NCBI RefSeq assembly: GCF_001591445.1
Contig: NZ_BCUX01000028.1
Location: forward strand, 1 to 64,000
Direction of reading: 5' to 3'
DNA length: 64,000 nt
Origin: Neobacillus drentensis NBRC 102427
GTDB taxonomy: Bacteria; Bacillota; Bacilli; Bacillales; Cytobacillaceae
A program made the translations under genes and the position numbers. Each line of letters begins with the position of its first letter. Within the stretch, counting starts at the first letter, position 1. Below the pieces are notes generated by a model. It was not told the DNA's origin, searched no databases, and saw nothing but the letters and a program-made list of their open reading frames with translations. Shown here piece after piece: positions 59,061 to 64,000 of the stretch.

Positions 59061-60153
59061 TTATCTTAAGTTAATTTTTAAATCGCCCACTTGAAGGACG
59101 CAGTTCTGGCGGTCTTTGACTGGAGTGAAGTAGAGGACGTATTGGTCACGCGGTCCGTCTGCTTCCGCCTTGCTGAAGATTGGGTCGGCCATTTTGCCGG
59201 CTGAATTCAAGAATACACCAGACTTTTTGTAATCGACAGTATATCCTTTATCTTTATCAGTTTTTCTGGCATTTAAGAGTTGCAATTGGAGTTTGCTGAA
59301 CACATCGTAGGCGACACCATTTTCGATATGTGGTTTAATGTCCGTGCCAGTGACGACCACCCTTGTTTCAAGTGGCGAAAATTCCACTCGCCTTACTTGA
59401 TAGGTTTCATTTTTAAATGTAAATTCTTTACTCACATCAAAGGTTTCGCGTCCACCAACCGCTTCTTTCGAGAGCTTGAAATCAAGTGGCCAAACGGTTT
59501 CTACACGGCTTGCCCCATTTTTTCCATGAATGGTCAAGTCTTTCAATTTTAAATGGACTTCATCCCCTTGGAACGTGCTGATGGATTCGAACGAGAGCGC
59601 TTCTGCCACTTTGTTCGCCTTCTTATCGTAATAACGGCTGCCCCAGCCGATATTTTTCAATTTCTTTACCTCCTCATTGCCTACCACTAAGTTCATGGAA
59701 GTAAAGCCTTCAAAAAGATCAAGGTAATAGTTTTTCAAATTAGTTTTCTTGCTTTCATAGGTAACCAAAAGCTTGGCTTCCTTGTCATCCATCAGGATAC
59801 TATTAAAATGAACGGTAATATCATGATCTTTATCATAGTACGTTTTGTTGATTTCTTGGCCCATTCCATTTGTAAGGGCGGATTTTAATCCACTATCATC
59901 GATATGTTCGCTCGAGAAAATTTTATCGTAAACGTTTTGGATTGCCGCTCTTACTGGTGAAAAAGTCAGGGAAGATGCAGCAATCAAACAGGCAGCAGCC
60001 GTAAGTAATACCCTTCTTGAAGAAGATTTTTTCTCTCTTATGGTCATAGAAATGTCTCCGAATTAGTCAATTTTTTATTCAACTCATCCCATCCATCAGG
60101 GACCTGCTTTTCCAAAGCATGGTCTAAATGCTTCATAATTTTTTACGTTCCAT
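59061..60153 (-). pseudogene. DUF4179-type anti-sigma-like protein with broken 5' end
   Basis: The main frame, ATG 60047 to 59061 (328 residues), has a transmembrane helix (VLLTAAACLIAASSLTFSPV) followed by VRAAIQNVYDKIF, typical of DUF4179/RsgI-like extracytoplasmic parts of anti-sigma proteins. A strong ribosome site (AAGGAGGGAA, 60161-60170) sits before ATG 60153 instead. From there MERKKL stops at a TGA overlapping ATG 60136. MKHLDHALEKQVPDGWDELN is the missing cytoplasmic anti-sigma-like part; it stops at a TGA overlapping ATG 60047. The gene is either split by two frameshifts or translated as overlapping coupled pieces. No sigma factor gene is adjacent. Confidence 0.6.
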
Positions 60154-60196
60154 CCAAAAATTCCCTCCTTACTGGGTCAGGCACCTGCTGAAAAAT

Positions 60197-60230
60197 AAAG
60201 CACATCACTTTTTTAATAGTGGTGTGCTTT
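60197..60230 (-). terminator. Terminator of the aldo/keto reductase gene
   Basis: AAAGCACATCACT pairs with AGTGGTGTGCTTT. The minus-strand T run follows it. It lies 25 bp past the stop at 60255. Confidence 0.8.
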
Positions 60231-60254
60231 GTCTCTTTTACTTCCTAAGAAGGT

Positions 60255-61100
60255 TTAGAATTCTTCGTATGCTGCAGGATCTTGATTGTTTATTCTGCCA
60301 TCAGGGCGAGTTAATCCTGAAATCATGCTCATTTCTGTTTCATTTAGAGAAAAGTCAAAAATAGATATATTTTCAAGCTGCCGTGCAGGTGATGATGATT
60401 TAGGAATGGAAATGGCCCCCAGTTGATAATGCCAACGTAAAATAACTTGGGAAATTGACTTGTTATGATGGTCAGCAATCTGTTGAATGGTATCATTTTG
60501 TAGCACTTGATTGGCTCGAGCTAACGGACTCCAAGATTCCGTCGCAATATTGTTCTCTTCATGCCATTTTCTCTGTGGGGCTTGATTGAAAAACGGGTGT
60601 AATTCGATTTGGTTTATGCTTGGTTTCACGCCCGTTTCCTTTTCTAATCGCTCCATATGTTCAGGTAAGAAATTACACACACCAATTGAACGAATAAGCC
60701 CCCATTTTTTAGCGTCAATTAATGCCTGCCAAGCTTCCACGTATGAATCCTGTTTTGGGTTAGGCCAGTGAATTAGATATAAATCATAATAATCTAGATT
60801 CGCACGATATAACGATTCTTGAATGGTTGTAACCGCGTTGTCATAGTTCTGATAGCGACCTGGTAGTTTCGAAGTGATTTTTAATTCTTCTCTTGGAACA
60901 GAACTGCGTCTAACAGCATTCCCAACCGTGCCTTCGTTTTCATAATTATAAGCAGAATCTATTAATCTGTATCCGATATCAATAGCACCTACGATGGTAT
61001 TGGCACCTTCATTCCCCTTTAATTTATATGTACCCAAGCCAATCACCGGTAATGTAAGTCCATCATTAAGGATAATTTCTGGAATCGTTTTGCCCATCAT
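60255..61100 (-). CDS. Aldo/keto reductase
   Basis: About 280 residues. Catalytic residues are in IDSAYNYENE (Asp, Tyr), ITSKLPG (Lys) and YLIHWPNP (His), and IPKSSSPARQLEN binds NADPH. It belongs to the YvgN/2,5-diketogluconate reductase-like group. The substrate may be methylglyoxal or other carbonyls. A piece of a near relative lies at 43590-43692. Single gene; the first two codons are both ATG. Confidence 0.92.
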   Translation of the reverse strand: MMGKTIPEIILNDGLTLPVIGLGTYKLKGNEGANTIVGAIDIGYRLIDSAYNYENEGTVGNAVRRSSVPREELKITSKLPGRYQNYDNAVTTIQESLYRANLDYYDLYLIHWPNPKQDSYVEAWQALIDAKKWGLIRSIGVCNFLPEHMERLEKETGVKPSINQIELHPFFNQAPQRKWHEENNIATESWSPLARANQVLQNDTIQQIADHHNKSISQVILRWHYQLGAISIPKSSSPARQLENISIFDFSLNETEMSMISGLTRPDGRINNQDPAAYEEF

Positions 61101-61500
61101 TAATCACTCCTTTTCGTATTATTTTAAGATTACCATAATTTTGAATAGTTATCATTAAAGAATAGGTCCAGGCTTATGTTACCTCGGAAAATCCACTTCT
61201 CCTCTAGCATTCACATATTATTGATTAATTTTTTCAACAAAATCAATATACCCACATCTATCTTAAAAGCCTAAGGGACGGTTATCAAAGGGATCAATCG
61301 GAAGTTTTGCGCGCAAAAAAAGCACAACAAGCGGGAAGGAGCTAGTTGTGCTCTGGTGATTTATTTGGAAAGGCTATTCATTAAAAATATGCGAATAAAT
61401 TCTCCAGTTTTCATTTTTTCTGTCTTTTTTGATTATCGTTTCGATAATCCTTCGATAGAATGGTTACGTTTCTGGACTCTTTTGTTAAGTGACATACTGG
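61101..61500. other. Intergenic, terminator only
   Basis: About 400 bp. Besides the terminator at 61321-61352 nothing is recognised; the flank next to the TetR stop is the part repeated at 56800. Confidence 0.5.
61321..61352 (-). terminator. Terminator downstream of the TetR gene
   Basis: AGCACAAC (61321-61328) pairs with GTTGTGCT (61345-61352), with a seven-base T run on the minus strand. Confidence 0.8.
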
Positions 61501-62097
61501 TCAGGGAGCGTCAATTCCTTTCATCACTTGATCAACTAGTGTGTCAATAAACACTAAATCTACCTTTTTTTTGTATATGAGTATACGAAAGTATATGGGA
61601 CCGTATAACATATCCAACGCTACATCTATATTAATTGTAGATTGGATTTCTCCTTGTGCAATGGCACGTTCAAGAATCATTTTGGCATCTTCCCGACGTG
61701 GATTAAGATAGTTCGTGTAAAAAACTTTAGATAATTCTGAATCCTCTCCACTTTCGGCAACAAGGGCTATCATTGTTCGTCCGAGTGTACCGTTTAGAAC
61801 GTTTGCTAGAGTGTGCAGTTGTTGGCGAAAGTTTTCGCGAATAGATGTCTTTTCTAGAAAGTCCATATGTGTTTCGGTCGACATGAGAAAGGCATCAAAC
61901 ACTAGAAATGATTTGTTAGCCCACCAGCGATAGATGGTTGCTTTTCCTACACCTGCATGTGCAGCAATTGCTTCAATCGTTAACGTTGAATATCCAGATT
62001 TCTCAAGTAAATCAATGGTTGCGTTAAGAATCGCGATTTTAGATGACTCACTTCGCGGTCTGCCTACTACTGATTGTTTTTTTTCTGCCATTTTCAT
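61501..62097 (-). CDS. TetR-family regulator of the NCS2 permease
   Basis: A 198-residue protein. The N terminus GRPRSESSKIAILNATIDLL and helix-turn-helix TLTIEAIAAHAGVGKATIYR, followed by WWANKSFLVFDAF, are typical of TetR proteins with a C-terminal TetR_C domain. It follows the permease by 92 bp on the same strand and is probably in the same operon. The dyad AACG-ATA-CGTT just after the permease promoter is its likely target. Confidence 0.88.
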   Translation of the reverse strand: MKMAEKKQSVVGRPRSESSKIAILNATIDLLEKSGYSTLTIEAIAAHAGVGKATIYRWWANKSFLVFDAFLMSTETHMDFLEKTSIRENFRQQLHTLANVLNGTLGRTMIALVAESGEDSELSKVFYTNYLNPRREDAKMILERAIAQGEIQSTINIDVALDMLYGPIYFRILIYKKKVDLVFIDTLVDQVMKGIDAP

Positions 62098-62189
62098 TCC
62101 TCACTTAAATGGATCTAGGTGCAACGGTGACATTTTGCTACCATGATTTTATTAAATTCAACAATATAAAACCAAGAAAAATAAAAAAC

Positions 62190-63542
62190 TCAGCCAGCCT
62201 TTTGGAAGTCTTTATTTTCCAAGTTTGTTTCCATTTTCTGTGGACGCCAAATTTGTTCAAATATAAGAGCAACCAGCATTCCGACCATTACACCATTGCT
62301 AAATACATATTGCAATACCGTTGGTAGTGCCGTAAAGACAGCTTGTGGTAAAAACATAACCCCTGTTCCTAGAGAAAGAGCAGTGCTTAGAATCGTTAGA
62401 CGTCTTTGATCAAGTGGTTCTTTAAGAACAGAACCGATACCGATCCCGGCCATCGAAGTAAACGAAGCAAGCATCGCGGCATAGGCAACAGGGCCTGGTA
62501 GCATCGCAAGTAGCGAATACACTTTTGGGAAAAAGGAGATTAGTGCTAGAGCTATGCTCGCGATGAAGAATGGACGCATACGACTTTGACCTGTCATACG
62601 TACAAATCCTGCAGCCACAGAAAATGGAACAACTCCAACGGTGGAAAAGATAGATGACAGCATCGTGGTAATACCGCTAATAATACCGGAACCTTTTAGA
62701 GAACCCTTTGTTCTATCTACTTGCTCATTTGTATGTTCTGTAGCTTTTTCCCCGAACACTTGCAGCATGGCTGCCACACTAGCTATAATACTGGAAATTA
62801 GGACAAATGCAACCATAATAGATGAAACAAACATTCCTGCATCTAGCTTTGGGATCCCCCATGCGAAAACATCAGGTAATGAAATAATGGAAGAAGATTT
62901 TGGCATAGGTTGTGAACCGTTGACTAGAATAAAAGCGATGGATCCCACAACCATACCTATAAGGACAGCATAGCTTTTTAACCACCCTTTGCCCCAAATT
63001 GAAAGAGCAAGCACTAGAATAAAGATAGCAAAAGAAATAATGACAATACCTGGTTGAATTTTAGTTGACGTATTACTGACTCCAATCATGCCCTTTAGGA
63101 ACATTCCACTCAACTGAAAGCCGAGAATGGTCAAGTAAACACCATTTACAAGTGGTGTGAATAGCTTAAGTAATTTATTCATCCACCCTGTTAAACCAAC
63201 GATAATAAGAAAGACCCCAGTTAGGAGCATGGCACCTTCCAATAATTGTAGGGAGCCAGTCTTGTCTAGCCCTTGTGCGACAGCCATTTGTCCCATTAAA
63301 ACAAATACACCAAGCCATATGCCGGCTGGACCATCCGGAATCGGCAAACGATGCCCTAACCACCCAGATAATAATGAAGATACCCCAACAACTAAAAAGG
63401 TTCTTTGCATCAACCCAGATATTTCCACAGGGGAAAGTTGAAAGACTTGACCAACGATAATAGGAATCGTTAGCGAATTAGCAAGTAAAAATATAAACCA
63501 TTGTATGGAGCCAATACCGGTATCCAATTTTGTATTTTTCAT
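62190..63542 (-). CDS. NCS2-family purine/pyrimidine permease
   Basis: A 450-residue membrane protein from ATG 63542 (AAAGGGATGG upstream); the longer frame to 63581 is not supported. It has about twelve to fourteen transmembrane segments in the UraA/xanthine permease fold. The signature region is VEISGLMQRTFLVVGVSSLLSG, with PIPDGPAGIWLG instead of the more usual QGPxF region and a central Ser/Thr-rich turn. It resembles the YbbY/RutG-like branch. The substrate is probably a nucleobase; which one is not clear. Confidence 0.82.
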   Translation of the reverse strand: MKNTKLDTGIGSIQWFIFLLANSLTIPIIVGQVFQLSPVEISGLMQRTFLVVGVSSLLSGWLGHRLPIPDGPAGIWLGVFVLMGQMAVAQGLDKTGSLQLLEGAMLLTGVFLIIVGLTGWMNKLLKLFTPLVNGVYLTILGFQLSGMFLKGMIGVSNTSTKIQPGIVIISFAIFILVLALSIWGKGWLKSYAVLIGMVVGSIAFILVNGSQPMPKSSSIISLPDVFAWGIPKLDAGMFVSSIMVAFVLISSIIASVAAMLQVFGEKATEHTNEQVDRTKGSLKGSGIISGITTMLSSIFSTVGVVPFSVAAGFVRMTGQSRMRPFFIASIALALISFFPKVYSLLAMLPGPVAYAAMLASFTSMAGIGIGSVLKEPLDQRRLTILSTALSLGTGVMFLPQAVFTALPTVLQYVFSNGVMVGMLVALIFEQIWRPQKMETNLENKDFQKAG

Positions 63543-63594
63543 AAATCCATCCCTTTCTTTTACTGAAGAATTGTGAAGCACGTTTTAATTACGA

Positions 63595-63605
63595 AACGAT
63601 ACGTT
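63595..63605. promoter_or_regulatory. TetR-type operator AACG-ATA-CGTT
   Basis: A perfect 4-bp dyad. It overlaps the expected transcription start (near 63609) of the permease promoter, as expected for repression. Confidence 0.55.
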
Positions 63606-63615
63606 CTGTTTTTTA

Positions 63616-63643
63616 ATTATATATGATAAAAAAATTTTTACAA
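63616..63643 (-). promoter_or_regulatory. SigA promoter of the permease-TetR operon
   Basis: On the minus strand TTGTAA (63643-63638), a 16-bp spacer, then TATAAT (63621-63616). It lies 74 bp before the ATG. Confidence 0.65.
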
Positions 63644-63934
63644 CCTTTTTTCGAGAGATTCAAATTTCTTTATTGTTGCTGCTCGACAATCTGGCCCGAT
63701 TCATTAAGAAGAGCGCATTCTTGTTACAGAATGCGCCACTAAAAACATCTAAAGGAACCATATCGTTCCAAGATACAAGATATGATGAACGTATTCTCCT
63801 ATACTAGGGAAGTTTTCGATCAGTGACTTAAAAAACGGTTCTATTTGTTGGAGTACGTTTTGTGATCCGCCTAGCTGAATAAAAGTTTGTGTAAAGGGGA
63901 GTATACCTCTGAATAAATTAATGAGGTGATGGAA

Positions 63935-64000
63935 ATGTCTAACATGAGGAAACAAGAAGAAATGGAAAAATTAAGAGAGTTAATTAAAGACGTAGACACG
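63935..64000 (+). CDS. 5' end of a gene, possibly general-stress pyridoxamine-phosphate-oxidase-like
   Basis: GAGGTG lies 5 nt before ATG 63935. Only 22 codons are in the window: MSNMRKQEEMEKLRELIKDV, then DT. The wording EKLRELIKDVDT resembles the N terminus of YdaG-type general stress proteins (pyridoxamine 5'-phosphate oxidase fold). The gene continues beyond the window, so this is tentative. Confidence 0.5.
   Translation, partial: MSNMRKQEEMEKLRELIKDVDT

Noticed and set aside
63582-63740. Purine riboswitch before the NCS2 permease
   Set aside because: No conserved purine-aptamer stems or loop-loop motif is found; a TetR-type operator explains regulation better.
63749-63955. 68-codon minus-strand frame (MFPHVRHFHHLINLFRGILP...)
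   Set aside because: Its codon pattern looks partly protein-like, but its start overlaps the ribosome site and start of the plus-strand gene at 63935 and it has no ribosome site of its own. It could be a remnant.

Overview
The window looks like a chromosomal segment of a spore-forming member of the Bacillaceae (Bacillus, Neobacillus, Peribacillus or Priestia type; the species cannot be fixed from sequence alone). The reasons are low GC, strong AAGGAGG-type ribosome binding sites, frequent TTG and GTG starts, a GerP-like spore protein, Bcr/CflA and YeiH transporters, and Bacillus-style dispersed hairpin repeats. No rRNA operon and no intact tRNA is visible.

Layout. 0.3-2.8 kb: a small GerP-like protein, a cupin, a degenerate metallopeptidase-like protein and a NERD protein. 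3.0-9.3 kb: a cyanophycin-utilisation locus. It encodes a secreted cyanophycinase, isoaspartyl dipeptidase (re-started here at a TTG) and a YfcC-type transporter, read from a textbook sigma-54 promoter next to a divergent sigma-54 activator. 9.8-11.9 kb: an orphan OmpR-type winged-helix regulator with a CPBP protease, bracketed by a repeated TACGGT-TC-ACCGTA palindrome. 12.3-15.5 kb: a small holin-like toxin, a TubZ/FtsZ-like GTPase, a YdcZ-type transporter and small proteins. 16.1-21.1 kb: a seven-repeat RCC1-like protein, a Bcr/CflA efflux pump, and a FlgD-Ig/LysM protein cut by an in-frame TGA.

21.8-34.5 kb is an accessory island. It holds a three-gene module built on a GHKL ATPase (possibly an undescribed defence system), a MazG-like gene coupled to a PLD-helicase, and a DUF262/DUF1524 nuclease. 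Beside these lie a dead phage replication module (DnaD-like gene with a frameshift, DnaB-like gene with a TGA stop) and a degenerate 3' piece of tRNA-Arg(UCU), a plausible old attachment site.

34.5-42.6 kb is a reductive pyrimidine or hydantoin catabolic cluster: class III aminotransferase, carbamoylase, NCS1 permease, dihydropyrimidinase, nitrilase-type amidohydrolase and a TetR regulator. Matching TetR-type palindromes lie at both ends. 43.3 kb carries a second holin-like toxin with a candidate antisense RNA. 43.8-50.4 kb is a four-gene signalling operon: a hybrid kinase, a CheR-type methyltransferase, a REC-PAS-kinase and an orphan sugar-binding protein. 50.8-64 kb holds LysR/YeiH, aldose epimerase, USP, MFS/LysR, a truncated cupin_5 gene, an N-terminally shortened MurF paralogue, a DUF4179 protein with a broken 5' end, aldo/keto reductase, TetR/NCS2 permease and the start of a further gene.

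Two window-wide themes deserve attention. Several intergenic regions contain short, diverged copies of pieces of genes found elsewhere in the window (DMT transporter, aldo/keto reductase, LysR, TetR). Two genes are interrupted by a lone TGA in an otherwise continuous frame.
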